A stretch of 13,812 nucleotides of DNA from Oscillospiraceae bacterium (lineage in GTDB: Bacteria; Bacillota; Clostridia; Oscillospirales; Oscillospiraceae). Under the pieces are notes generated by a model. That model had not been told where the DNA came from, ran no database searches, and saw only the letters and a program-made list of their open reading frames with translations. The stretch lies in contig JAEDEN010000044.1 of assembly GCA_016293265.1 (NCBI GenBank), positions 1 to 13,812 on the forward strand, read 5' to 3'. Shown piece by piece: positions 1 through 6,620 of the stretch (the stretch's first letter is position 1; each line of letters starts with the position of its first letter). The translations under genes and the position numbers were made by a program.

Positions 1-200
1 ACCGTCAGATACTGCACGCCGATGTTCTTGCAATAGGTGGCGATGCGGCGGAAGGCCTCCGCTCCCGCCTTGTGGCCGGCCGTTCTGGGAAGGCCGCGTT
101 TTGTTGCCCAGCGGCCGTTGCCATCCATGATAATAGCGATGTGGCGAGGCAGGCCCTCCGCCCGCCCCGCCGTATCGTTGCTTTTCAGAAACTCCGCCAT
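1..200 (-). CDS. uppS: Isoprenyl transferase (undecaprenyl diphosphate synthase), 5' part only
   Basis: Cis-prenyltransferase that condenses isopentenyl diphosphate units onto farnesyl diphosphate, giving the C55 lipid carrier for peptidoglycan and other wall polymers. Only the first 66 codons are inside the window; the rest lies beyond the left edge. The visible N-terminus carries the family signature HIAIIMDGNGRWA (residues 20-32). Asp26 is the catalytic magnesium-binding aspartate of the family, and the RGLPRTAGHKAG segment (35-46) is the conserved pyrophosphate-binding stretch. The start ATG shares one base with the TGA of frr (TGATG), so translation is probably coupled to frr. The order pyrH-frr-uppS is the common one in Firmicutes. 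Identification is firm; the C-terminal half cannot be judged. Confidence 0.95.
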   Translation of the reverse strand, partial: MAEFLKSNDTAGRAEGLPRHIAIIMDGNGRWATKRGLPRTAGHKAGAEAFRRIATYCKNIGVQYLT

Positions 201-757
201 CAGACAGACATCAGTTCCTTTTCTTTTTTTGCCGTCAGATCGTCCACCTTCTTGCAGCTGTCATCGGTCAGCTTCTGGAGATCCTTCTCGGCCTGCTTGC
301 GGTCATCCTCGGTAATCTCGGAGTTCTTTTCCATCTTTTTGATGGCGTCCATAGCGTCGCGGCGGATGTTGCGGATGGCCACCTTGCCGCTCTCGCCGTA
401 CTTGCGCACCTGCTTGACCAGCTCCTTACGGCGCTCCTCCGTCAACTGGGGGAAGTTCAGGCGGATGCAGCGGCCGTCGTTCTGGGGATTGATGCCAAGG
501 TCGGAGTTCTGGATGGCCTTCTCAATGCTCTTGAGGGCAGAGCTGTCCCAGGGCGTAATGACCAGGGCGCGGGGGTCGGGAGAGGAGATGGCAGCGATCT
601 GCTGGATGGGGGTGGGGCTGCCGTAGTAATCGACCATGATGCGGTCCAGCACGGAGGCGTTGGCGCGGCCGGCCCGCACAGCGCCAAAGTCGGCGGAGAC
701 GGAATCGATGCTCTTTTGCATCTTTGTCTCATAGATTTTTAAAGTGTCATTCAGCAT
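200..757 (-). CDS. frr: Ribosome recycling factor
   Basis: RRF splits the post-termination ribosome together with EF-G, releasing mRNA and tRNA in the cytoplasm. The protein is 185 residues, the normal family length. Conserved blocks are all present: RAGRANAS (residues 28-35), the YYGSPTPIQQ block (44-53) of the hinge and small domain, LTEERRKELVK (105-115), and the long helix with VRKYGESGKVAIRNIRRDA. The start ATG is preceded by GGAAGGAA at 766-773 with 8-base spacing. A gap of 63 bases separates it from pyrH upstream, and it overlaps the uppS start by one base downstream. It is very likely co-transcribed with both, as no terminator with a U-run is visible in the pyrH-frr gap. Confidence 0.97.
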   Translation of the reverse strand: MLNDTLKIYETKMQKSIDSVSADFGAVRAGRANASVLDRIMVDYYGSPTPIQQIAAISSPDPRALVITPWDSSALKSIEKAIQNSDLGINPQNDGRCIRLNFPQLTEERRKELVKQVRKYGESGKVAIRNIRRDAMDAIKKMEKNSEITEDDRKQAEKDLQKLTDDSCKKVDDLTAKKEKELMSV

Positions 758-820
758 AGCGGTGGTTCCTTCCTTTCAAAATTTGATTCTGGAACGCGCC
801 GAAAAGGGCGCTTTGCATAC

Positions 821-1540
821 TTATTCCCTGACGATGGTGCCCACCTTCTCGCCGCACAGGGCCCGGATAATATTGCGGGGTTCCTTCAGGGCAAAGAGGA
901 GGACGGGGATGTGGTTATCCATGGAAAGAGAGGTGGCGGTGGTGTCCATGACCATCAAATGCTTTGCCAGCACCTCGTCGTAGGTGATCTCATCGTATTT
1001 GGTGGCGCAGGGATCCTTGGCAGGGTCGGCGCTATAAACGCCGTCCACGTTTTTGGCAAGGAGGATGACGTCGGCATTGATCTCAGCCGCCCGCAGCACA
1101 GCCGCGGTGTCCGTTGAAAAATAGGGATTGCCGGTACCCGCGCCGAAGATGACCACCCGTCCCTTTTCCATGTGGCGGATGGCTTTGGAGCGGATGTAAG
1201 GCTCCGCGATGGCCCGCATCTCAACCGCTGTCTGCACCCGGACGGGGATACCCTTTTGCTCACACACATCCGCCACAGCCAGGCAGTTCATAACGGTGGC
1301 CAGCATTCCCATGTGGTCCGCGCGGCTGCGCTCCATCTTGCCGCCGCCGCTGTTTTTCGCGCCGCGCCAGAAGTTGCCGCCGCCTACCACCAGGCCCACC
1401 TGAACGCCCATGTCCAGGCATTCCTTGATGACGTCGCAGACGCTGCCGATCATCTGGAAATCAAGGCCGCTGCCCTTGTCTCCGGCCAGGGCCTCGCCGC
1501 TGATCTTCAGCAGCACACGCCGATATACAGGTTTTGCCAT
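821..1540 (-). CDS. pyrH: UMP kinase
   Basis: Bacterial UMP kinase of the amino-acid-kinase fold. It phosphorylates UMP to UDP with ATP in pyrimidine nucleotide synthesis and is a hexameric cytoplasmic enzyme, typically controlled by GTP and UTP. The protein is 239 residues, usual for the family. Visible motifs are KISGEAL (12-18, phosphate loop), VVGGGNFWRG (51-60), DHMGMLATVMN (75-85), the GAGTGNPYFSTDTAA nucleotide segment (133-147) and NVDGVYSADP (164-173). The stretch between the glycine loop and DHMGM is rich in Gly and Lys (SGGGKMERSRA). The ATG has a near-perfect AGGAGGT at 1548-1554, 7 bases upstream. It leads the pyrH-frr-uppS run. No rpsB/tsf lies directly upstream, where they often do, and I found no convincing sigma-A promoter in 1541-1660. 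Confidence 0.97.
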   Translation of the reverse strand: MAKPVYRRVLLKISGEALAGDKGSGLDFQMIGSVCDVIKECLDMGVQVGLVVGGGNFWRGAKNSGGGKMERSRADHMGMLATVMNCLAVADVCEQKGIPVRVQTAVEMRAIAEPYIRSKAIRHMEKGRVVIFGAGTGNPYFSTDTAAVLRAAEINADVILLAKNVDGVYSADPAKDPCATKYDEITYDEVLAKHLMVMDTTATSLSMDNHIPVLLFALKEPRNIIRALCGEKVGTIVRE

Positions 1541-1660
1541 GTAAAAGACCTCCTGTTTTGATCATAATGGTTAGCGACTTTATTTTATCGTATTTTTCCG
1601 CTTTTGCATAGGGGGTACAGATGATTTTTTCTTTTTTCCCCGCCGCAGCCGATACTTGAC

Positions 1661-2227
1661 ATGGAGGCGGCAGCCTTTTTCCGGGAAATCTGTTACCCTT
1701 TCCTCAAAAGAAAGGAAGTGGACGCCGGCAGCCCCTCCGGCAGCAAGCTCCACGGTTTCAGAGGAAATGCTCCCTCCCCCGCCACGGACTTTGCCCTCCT
1801 CTGGGCCGATTAGGACAGCCGGGAGGAGTTTTTGGAGTTGGGCGGACAAGAGGAATCCTTCCCCTTTGGTACCCCGCTGGTGCTGTCGGAGCCGGAAATC
1901 ATCCGCAGCAGCGGATTTTCAAATGACACCTATCACGATGCCACCTGCGGCAGCCTTTCCCTCAGGTACAGCCGGATTGCGGATACTAACGATATCCTTC
2001 GCATGTTGGAAACGGCAGTGGGATCTATGAAAAGCGCCCTTGTGGACGGCAGTTTCACCCAAGCGGAAGCGGGCTGGGCAGAGCTGCTGCTGACATACCT
2101 CGCTGCGCCCATGGACGACTGGCTATCGCTTCCCAAAAGCCCGGCAGAGCCTGAACAGAGGCAAAAAAGGAACGGCATATGCCGTTCCTTTTTGTCATTG
2201 AACCAGGAGGACAAGGTTCCGTTCTGA
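1661..2227 (+). pseudogene. Degenerate gene of unknown function with in-frame amber codon
   Basis: A plus-strand frame from ATG 1661 reads as ordinary protein for 50 codons, meets TAG at 1811-1813, then continues in the same frame with protein-like composition to TGA 2225-2227. Downstream parts such as FPFGTPLVLSEPEIIRSSGF and RIADTNDILRMLETAVGSM look coding, and codon use resembles the neighbours. The codons around the stop (ALLWAD, stop, DSREEFLEL) read smoothly, so a single TGG-to-TAG change is the simplest explanation. A GGGAGGAG at 1821-1828 lies before TTG codons at 1832 and 1838, so reinitiation on the downstream part is possible. The 3' end of the frame runs through the terminator palindrome at 2164-2193, so the original stop was probably lost or the last residues are fortuitous. 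I do not recognise the family. The first residues (ILDMEAAAFF) faintly recall the DMEsaAf motif of nucleoside phosphorylase-fold enzymes, but nothing after supports that. Confidence 0.5.
2164..2193. terminator. Bidirectional intrinsic terminator, perfect 30-base palindrome
   Basis: Perfect inverted repeat centred at 2178/2179. A 10-bp core, GGAACGGCAT paired with ATGCCGTTCC, is flanked by A5 on the left and T5 on the right, so either strand gives a hairpin followed by a U-run. It sits directly after the stop of the DHHW gene on the minus strand (2195-2197) and in the tail of the degenerate plus-strand gene, so it serves convergent transcription. Confidence 0.9.
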
Positions 2228-3307
2228 AATGAAATTCTGGACACTGTAGACGACGCAAATATCATGGATCCCGCTTTCCTCCACATACCGGGCGGCGGGG
2301 GCCCGGTAATAGCGGAGGTCCATCAGGTGAACTTCGGAAAACCGCTGGGCCAGGAAGGGTGCCATGGCGTCGGAATAGGAGTCCCGGATCAAAAGCAGCT
2401 TGCTGCCGTCCGTAATGCGCTCATTTCTGATGACACAAAGAGGCTGGTTGCCGCCCAGAAAAGCGGAATACTTATCCTTTTTCTCCAGGTATTCCCGGTC
2501 ATAGAGGGCGGCCGGCTCCTCCTGCCCGGTACGCCAGGAGGTGACGGAGAGACCATCCTCCTCCACCCAGAATTCCATGGTGTCAGGCGTCAGCCAGTGG
2601 ATACCGGAGGTGGAATAGAGGGTGCCGTTAAAAGCGTCACTGGCGGTTTGCGGTGTAAAGTCACTTTCCTTTAAAGGTTCTCTGCCCAAGGACTCCAAGA
2701 CGGCGTTTGCACCGTAAAACGCTCCCAGGGTGGTCCAGTGATGGTCCGTGCGGTAGAAGATCTGCTCCCCGGCGTGTTCCTTCAGCGCCGCCGCAAAATC
2801 GACTGTTGGAAGACCGGTGCCCGACGCCGCCAGCAGCTCCGTCTGGTCCCAGCTCTCAGCGCCGTAGGGCAGCTTCTCCTTCCAAACCTCCGCTGCAGAA
2901 GGGATCAGTCCCAGCGTTACGGCGGCGTCTGTTTTTTCCGCAAGGCGGCGGATATAGGAGAGATTCTTTTCCACGAGTTCCCCGTCCGGCGTCTCCACTT
3001 TGGAAATCAGGGTATCACCGCACAAATACACGCCGTTGAACTCGCTCTTGCCAAGAAGCTGCTCCACCCGGGCCTTCAGCCCCGTCCAGCTATCCCGCAT
3101 GGGGAACTGGTCGGCGAAGTATTCCTCCACCGCCTCGGTAAAGCTGCCGTCCACCAGGGCCTCCCAGCGAAAGGCCGGAAACTGCACAAGGGTGCGGTTT
3201 TCCGTTTCGGAATGGGTGCGGTCCGGCAGGAGAATATGCCAGACCAGAAGTCCCCCCAGAAAGAGGCAGAAAAAGGCCGTCAAAAAGCGGCTGTAGCTTT
3301 TCGTCAT
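2195..3307 (-). CDS. DHHW family protein, AlgX/AlgJ-like partner of the MBOAT acyltransferase
   Basis: A 370-residue, membrane-anchored extracytoplasmic protein of the DHHW family, which is related to the SGNH-like acetyltransferase domains of AlgJ/AlgX and functionally parallel to DltD. One N-terminal membrane segment (about residues 7-27) is followed by an outside domain. The naming motif TDHHW is at 187-191, and a second conserved block, IRDSYSD, at 307-313 supplies the serine expected of the SGNH-like fold. The His and Asp of TDHHW with this Ser are the likely catalytic set. Such proteins accept the acyl group from the MBOAT partner and place it on a cell-surface polymer; here the polymer is unknown. 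The start follows an AAGGAGGG site overlapping the stop of the MBOAT gene, 12 bases upstream, so the two genes are translated as a unit. It is the last gene of the unit, ending at the palindromic terminator. Confidence 0.88.
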   Translation of the reverse strand: MTKSYSRFLTAFFCLFLGGLLVWHILLPDRTHSETENRTLVQFPAFRWEALVDGSFTEAVEEYFADQFPMRDSWTGLKARVEQLLGKSEFNGVYLCGDTLISKVETPDGELVEKNLSYIRRLAEKTDAAVTLGLIPSAAEVWKEKLPYGAESWDQTELLAASGTGLPTVDFAAALKEHAGEQIFYRTDHHWTTLGAFYGANAVLESLGREPLKESDFTPQTASDAFNGTLYSTSGIHWLTPDTMEFWVEEDGLSVTSWRTGQEEPAALYDREYLEKKDKYSAFLGGNQPLCVIRNERITDGSKLLLIRDSYSDAMAPFLAQRFSEVHLMDLRYYRAPAARYVEESGIHDICVVYSVQNFISERNLVLLVQ

Positions 3308-3319
3308 GTCACACCCTCC

Positions 3320-4747
3320 TTAAAAGCGGAAATACAGGAACGGATTGTAGCTGCCGTCCACGAGATACGCCGTGCAGATGACCAGCCCCGCGCCCATCAG
3401 GATGGGCGTTGCCACCTGCCGGGCACGCTCCGGCAAACGGTGCCAGAGATCCTTGCCAAGGGTGGTGGAAGCCATAACCAGCAGGATAAAGGTAATGGCA
3501 TAGCTCTTCAAACGATAGGCGTCCGCCGCACTCCAAAGGGGCGCACCGCCAAAACAGGCGGCTAGATATCTGCCGCAGACAGAAAGGTCTTCCATGGCGA
3601 AGATACCCCAGCCCACGAATACCACGGCCAGGGTATAAAGGTGCTTGGCCGGTGCAGGAAGCTTTTGAATGAAACCGCGCAGCACATACTTTTCCAAAAT
3701 CAGCCACAGCGCGAAATACAGCCCCCAGAGAATAAAGTTCCAACTGGCGCCGTGCCAGAAGCCGGTGCAGAACCACACAAGGATGATATTGCGCAGCGTT
3801 TTCGCCGTGCCGCCCCGGTTTCCGCCCAAGGGAATATACAGGTATTCCCGGAACCAGTCTGTCAGCGACATATGCCACCGCCGCCAGAACTCCGTCACGG
3901 AGGCGGAAAGATAGGGATAGTTGAAGTTTTCATTGAAACGGAAGCCAAAAATCTGCCCCAGGCCGATGGCCATATCGGAATAGCCGGAGAAGTCGAAGTA
4001 GATTTGGAAGCCAAAGGCGAAGAGGCCCATCCATCCGCCAAACACCGTCAGCGTACCGGCCGCCTGGGTGGCAAGACAGGCGTCCCACAGGGCGCCGATG
4101 GAGTTTGCCAGCAGCACCTTCTTTCCAAGGCCCACGGTGAAACGCCGGGCACCCATGGCAAAATCCTCTGTCGTACAGACGCGGTGGTTCAGCTCCTTTG
4201 CCACGGTCTTGTACTTCACGATGGGACCGGCGATGAGCTGGGGAAACATAGTGACGAAGGCGCCAAAGCTGATGATGTTCCGCTGCACCGGGGCATCCTT
4301 ACGGTAGACATCAATGGTGTAGCTCATGGTCTGGAATGTGAAGAAGGAAATACCGATGGGCAATGGGATATTCCGCAGAGGGATGGTAACCCCCAGCAGC
4401 GTCAGGCTGGCGGGCAGACTGAGCCCAGTCAGCAGGAACAAATTGTCCGCAAGGAAGTCCCAATATTTGAAAAACCCAAGGAGCAGCAGGTTGAAGACCA
4501 CCGACTGGCCCACGAACCACCGGGCCTTTTTGTCGTTGTCCCGGTACTTTTCCACCAGCAGGCCGTGGGTGTAGTCAATGAGGATGGAGACTACCATGAT
4601 GAGGATGTAAACCGGCTCCCCCCAACCGTAGAAAAACAAGCTCACAAGGAGCAAAAGCGCATTCCGCCATTTGAGCGGCACTACAAAATAGAGCGTCAGC
4701 GTCACAACGAGATACGCGAACAAAAATGTCAGGCTGCTGAAAATCAT
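3320..4747 (-). CDS. MBOAT family O-acyltransferase (AlgI/DltB-like)
   Basis: A polytopic membrane enzyme of 475 residues that passes an acyl group, usually acetyl, across the membrane to a partner that modifies a surface polysaccharide or teichoic acid. The N-terminus FSSLTFLFAYL and GWGEP (41-45) are typical of AlgI-like proteins. The family core follows: PQLIAGPI (169-176), IYFDFSGYSDMAIGLG (249-264), EFWRRWHMSLTDWFREYLYIPLGGNR (286-311) and FWHGASWNFILWG (330-342). His292 and His332 match the two histidines conserved in MBOATs, the second being the usual catalytic one. Many hydrophobic segments span the length. The ATG has GGGAGGA about 8 bases upstream. It is followed after 12 bases by the DHHW gene. 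Pairing of MBOAT with DHHW and DUF4358 lipoprotein genes recurs in Clostridia and is closer to AlgI/AlgX than to a D-alanylation operon, because no dltA or dltC is present. Confidence 0.92.
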   Translation of the reverse strand: MIFSSLTFLFAYLVVTLTLYFVVPLKWRNALLLLVSLFFYGWGEPVYILIMVVSILIDYTHGLLVEKYRDNDKKARWFVGQSVVFNLLLLGFFKYWDFLADNLFLLTGLSLPASLTLLGVTIPLRNIPLPIGISFFTFQTMSYTIDVYRKDAPVQRNIISFGAFVTMFPQLIAGPIVKYKTVAKELNHRVCTTEDFAMGARRFTVGLGKKVLLANSIGALWDACLATQAAGTLTVFGGWMGLFAFGFQIYFDFSGYSDMAIGLGQIFGFRFNENFNYPYLSASVTEFWRRWHMSLTDWFREYLYIPLGGNRGGTAKTLRNIILVWFCTGFWHGASWNFILWGLYFALWLILEKYVLRGFIQKLPAPAKHLYTLAVVFVGWGIFAMEDLSVCGRYLAACFGGAPLWSAADAYRLKSYAITFILLVMASTTLGKDLWHRLPERARQVATPILMGAGLVICTAYLVDGSYNPFLYFRF

Positions 4748-4788
4748 GAGCAGTCCTCCCAGTCAATCATCTTTTTGTAAAAGGCCGG

Positions 4789-4819
4789 AAAAACGGCCGC
4801 AGCGGAGGGCTGCGGCCGT
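4789..4819 (-). terminator. Intrinsic terminator or attenuator between lipoprotein and MBOAT genes
   Basis: Read on the minus strand, ACGGCCGCAGC pairs perfectly with GCTGCGGCCGT (11 bp) around a 5-base loop, CCTCC, and is followed by five T residues (4793-4789). It starts 14 bases after the stop of the DUF4358 gene and lies 41 bases before the MBOAT ATG. I see no clear new promoter between it and the MBOAT gene, so partial read-through probably sets a higher level of lipoprotein than of the membrane enzyme. Confidence 0.85.
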
Positions 4820-4833
4820 CTCCTTTGTGCTTG

Positions 4834-5310
4834 TTACTGGAACAGCTTCTGCCAGCTTTCCACGATCTCGTCCTGATAGGAGGCGGAGGCGATCATGGCA
4901 ACATAGGTCCCCTGCCGATCCACAACACCCCGGCCCCATGCCTCCATGGACTCGGGATACCAGGCACCGCCCTCGGCCTGGGTGTCGATGCGCGTCTGCA
5001 AAAGCTCGGCAGCCTGGGTGGCAGCCTCCTCTGTCTCGCACTGCAAAAACACCACTTCATTCACAACTGCGGACATACTGGGAGCCTTTGCGATAAACTG
5101 CTTTGTGGCGATCTCACCGATCCCGGGATAATAGCCCTCCAGGAGCTCTCCCTCAATGTCCACCATCGTGTTCTCATTCCAGTCATACGTTTCCGCCAAG
5201 GCCGCATAAAACGCGGAAAGGTCCACGTCCTTTTCCTTCTTCGCGCCGCAGCCTGCCAGGAGGCTGGCCATCATCATGGCTGTGAGAGCCATTGCAATCA
5301 CTTTTTTCAT
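4834..5310 (-). CDS. DUF4358 family lipoprotein
   Basis: A 158-residue predicted lipoprotein. Residues 1-20 form a signal peptide (MKKVIAMALTAMMMASLLAG), ending in a lipobox LAGC, so Cys21 would be lipidated and the rest tethered outside the membrane. The mature part (SAFYAALAETYDWNENTMVDIEGELLEGYYPGI onward, with a C-terminal ASYQDEIVESWQKLF) matches my recollection of DUF4358, a small Firmicutes family often next to MBOAT and DHHW genes. Its function is unknown; a helper of surface acylation is an inference from context. The frame stays open upstream to GTG 5397, but ATG 5310 is chosen because it begins the signal peptide, has AGGAG with good spacing, and the promoter at 5407-5435 would place the transcript start near 5400. 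It is the first gene of the cassette. Confidence 0.88.
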   Translation of the reverse strand: MKKVIAMALTAMMMASLLAGCGAKKEKDVDLSAFYAALAETYDWNENTMVDIEGELLEGYYPGIGEIATKQFIAKAPSMSAVVNEVVFLQCETEEAATQAAELLQTRIDTQAEGGAWYPESMEAWGRGVVDRQGTYVAMIASASYQDEIVESWQKLFQ

Positions 5311-5401
5311 AGGGTTCTCCTTATCATTGTTTTCTTGACGGATATACAGACGGAGCATCCGCTCAAAAAGTTCCTGTCCGTCATTAGTTTTTTTCACCCG
5401 C

Positions 5402-5430
5402 TTGCTTTTATACTAAATTTGCGCTATCAT
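5402..5430 (+). promoter_or_regulatory. Probable sigma-A promoter of the threonine-aldolase-like gene
   Basis: TTGCTT (5402-5407), a 17-base spacer and TATCAT (5425-5430) precede the gene by about 45 bases. The match is moderate. Its -35 shares a base with the -10 of the divergent promoter, and its -10 shares a base with the divergent -35, so both use the same stretch of DNA. Confidence 0.5.
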
Positions 5431-5435
5431 TTCAA
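5407..5435 (-). promoter_or_regulatory. Sigma-A promoter of the surface-acylation cassette
   Basis: On the minus strand, TTGAAA (5435-5430), a 17-base spacer and TATAAA (5412-5407) form a near-consensus sigma-A promoter. Transcription would begin near 5400, giving a leader of about 90 bases before the lipoprotein ATG at 5310. It interlocks with a plus-strand promoter for the aldolase-like gene. Confidence 0.75.
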
Positions 5436-5474
5436 CATCATTTTGTTACTTTTCGGAAGGCAGGAAAATATTTT

Positions 5475-6494
5475 ATGTATAGTTTTCGCAACGATTACAG
5501 CGAGGGCGCGCATCCCCGCGTTCTACAGGCGCTGGCAGATACCAACCTGGTCCAGACCCGGGGCTACGGGCTCGACCCTTACTGCACGGAAGCCGCCGCT
5601 CTCATCCGCTCCCTTTGCGCCGCGCCGGAAGCCCAGGTTCACTTCCTGGTGGGCGGTACCCAGACCAACCTGGTGGTGCTGGACTCACTGCTCTGCTCCT
5701 ATGAGGCGGTCATCGCCGCGCACACCGGCCACATCAACGTCCATGAAACCGGCGCCATCGAGGCCACAGGCCACAAGGTCTGCACCGTCCTCTCCCCCGA
5801 CGGAAAGCTGACGCCGGAGCTGGTGGACCCGCTGGTCAAAGGCCACAGCACCGAACATATGGTGCTGCCCCGGGTAGTATACATCTCCGACACCACGGAG
5901 ACCGGCACGGTATACACCAAGGCGGAATTGACGGCCCTGCGGGAATACTGCGATGCCAACGGCCTGCTGCTCTTTCTGGATGGTGCCCGTCTCGGCGCTG
6001 CCCTTACCTCCCCCGAAAACGACATGACTCTGGCGGACCTTTCCCGGCTGACAGATGCCTTTTATATCGGCGGCACCAAAAATGGCGCCCTGTTCGGCGA
6101 GGCCCTGGTGATGACGGCACCCTGCCCCCACTTCCGCTGGCATATGAAGCAGCGGGGCGCTGTCTTTGCCAAAGGACGGCTGCTTGGCATCCAGTTCAAG
6201 GCCCTGCTGGAGGATGGGCTTTACTTTGACCTTGCCCGCCACGCAAACGCCCTGGCTTTCCGCCTGCGGGACGGTATAGCCGCCTTGGGCTATCCTTTCC
6301 CGGTGCCCTCTCCCTCCAATCAGCAGTTCCCTGTCCTGCCCAACCCCGTGGTCTCCCGCTTGCAGGAGATGGGCTATGAATTCGAGATCGACCATGCCGT
6401 GGACCCCGGCCACACCTGCATCCGCCTTGTTACCAGCTGGGCCACACCCGAGCAGGCCGTGGAGGAATTTCTCCGTGACCTTGCCGGGTGCTGA
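5475..6494 (+). CDS. Threonine aldolase family PLP-dependent enzyme (low-specificity L-threonine aldolase-like)
   Basis: A cytoplasmic fold-type I PLP enzyme of the beta-eliminating lyase/threonine aldolase family, expected to cleave L-threonine or L-allo-threonine to glycine and acetaldehyde, or to act on related beta-hydroxy amino acids. The protein has 339 residues, a normal length. FRNDYSEGAHPRVLQAL opens it as in the family; GGTQTN (60-65) contributes to PLP phosphate binding; FLDGARLG (167-174) contains Asp169, which pairs with the pyridine nitrogen; and GGTKNG (199-204) carries Lys202, the Schiff-base lysine. The C-terminal small domain ends with a CIRLVTSWATPEQAVEEFL segment typical of the group. 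The ATG has AGGAAAA about 8 bases upstream. It is transcribed alone, between its own promoter and a strong terminator. The exact substrate cannot be told from sequence. Confidence 0.9.
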   Translation: MYSFRNDYSEGAHPRVLQALADTNLVQTRGYGLDPYCTEAAALIRSLCAAPEAQVHFLVGGTQTNLVVLDSLLCSYEAVIAAHTGHINVHETGAIEATGHKVCTVLSPDGKLTPELVDPLVKGHSTEHMVLPRVVYISDTTETGTVYTKAELTALREYCDANGLLLFLDGARLGAALTSPENDMTLADLSRLTDAFYIGGTKNGALFGEALVMTAPCPHFRWHMKQRGAVFAKGRLLGIQFKALLEDGLYFDLARHANALAFRLRDGIAALGYPFPVPSPSNQQFPVLPNPVVSRLQEMGYEFEIDHAVDPGHTCIRLVTSWATPEQAVEEFLRDLAGC

Positions 6495-6512
6495 GTATAC
6501 CGCCCTTATCCG

Positions 6513-6543
6513 AATCCCCGCCCTTCCGGGCGGGGATTTTTTT
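6513..6543 (+). terminator. Intrinsic terminator of the aldolase-like gene
   Basis: AATCCCCGCCC pairs with GGGCGGGGATT around a TTCC loop, followed by a run of seven T (6537-6543). It lies 19 bases after the aldolase-like stop and insulates the LexA-type promoter that begins at 6554. Confidence 0.93.
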
Positions 6544-6553
6544 GCAAAAAGCC

Positions 6554-6582
6554 TTGACACGAACGTTTGTTCGATGTAAGAT
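6554..6582 (+). promoter_or_regulatory. Sigma-A promoter of the SOS-type operon
   Basis: A perfect TTGACA (6554-6559), a 17-base spacer and TAAGAT (6577-6582) place the transcript start near 6589. The spacer is almost wholly occupied by a LexA box, so bound repressor would exclude RNA polymerase. Confidence 0.88.
6560..6573 (+). promoter_or_regulatory. LexA (DinR) operator 1, perfect match
   Basis: CGAACGTTTGTTCG is an exact CGAAC-N4-GTTCG palindrome, the Firmicutes LexA/DinR consensus. It lies between the -35 and -10 elements of a strong promoter, the classic position for repression. Control by SOS is inferred from the site; lexA is not in the window. Confidence 0.9.
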
Positions 6583-6588
6583 ATGTGT

Positions 6589-6602
6589 AGAACAAAAGTT
6601 CG
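6589..6602 (+). promoter_or_regulatory. LexA operator 2, one mismatch
   Basis: AGAACAAAAGTTCG matches CGAAC-N4-GTTCG at nine of ten fixed positions. It lies at the predicted transcript start, 29 bases centre-to-centre from operator 1, and ends just before the Shine-Dalgarno sequence at 6606-6612. Two operators suggest tight repression. Confidence 0.75.
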
Positions 6603-6620
6603 ATTAAGGAGGAATTCAAA

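Noticed and set aside
778..820. GC-rich inverted repeat between pyrH and frr
   Set aside because: The stem is only 5-6 pairs with no following T-run, so it is not a credible terminator.
1541..1660. AT-rich stretch upstream of pyrH as promoter
   Set aside because: Possible -10 elements (TACGAT, TAAAAT) lack a -35 at 16-18 bases, so I could not support a specific promoter.
2040..3180. Shared ALVDGSFT octapeptide in the degenerate gene (near 2036-2059) and in the DHHW protein (near residues 50-57)
   Set aside because: Similarity does not extend clearly beyond this short segment, and the genes lie in opposite directions. It is more likely chance than duplication.
3641..4780. Long plus-strand open frame (379 codons) opposite the MBOAT gene
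   Set aside because: The translation is Gln/Pro/His-rich with no membrane or domain pattern and is antisense to a conserved membrane enzyme; it is a shadow frame.
5311..5397. In-frame 29-codon extension of the DUF4358 lipoprotein to GTG 5397
   Set aside because: It would place a signal peptide in the interior of the protein and start within a few bases of the predicted transcript start. ATG 5310 has its own ribosome-binding site.
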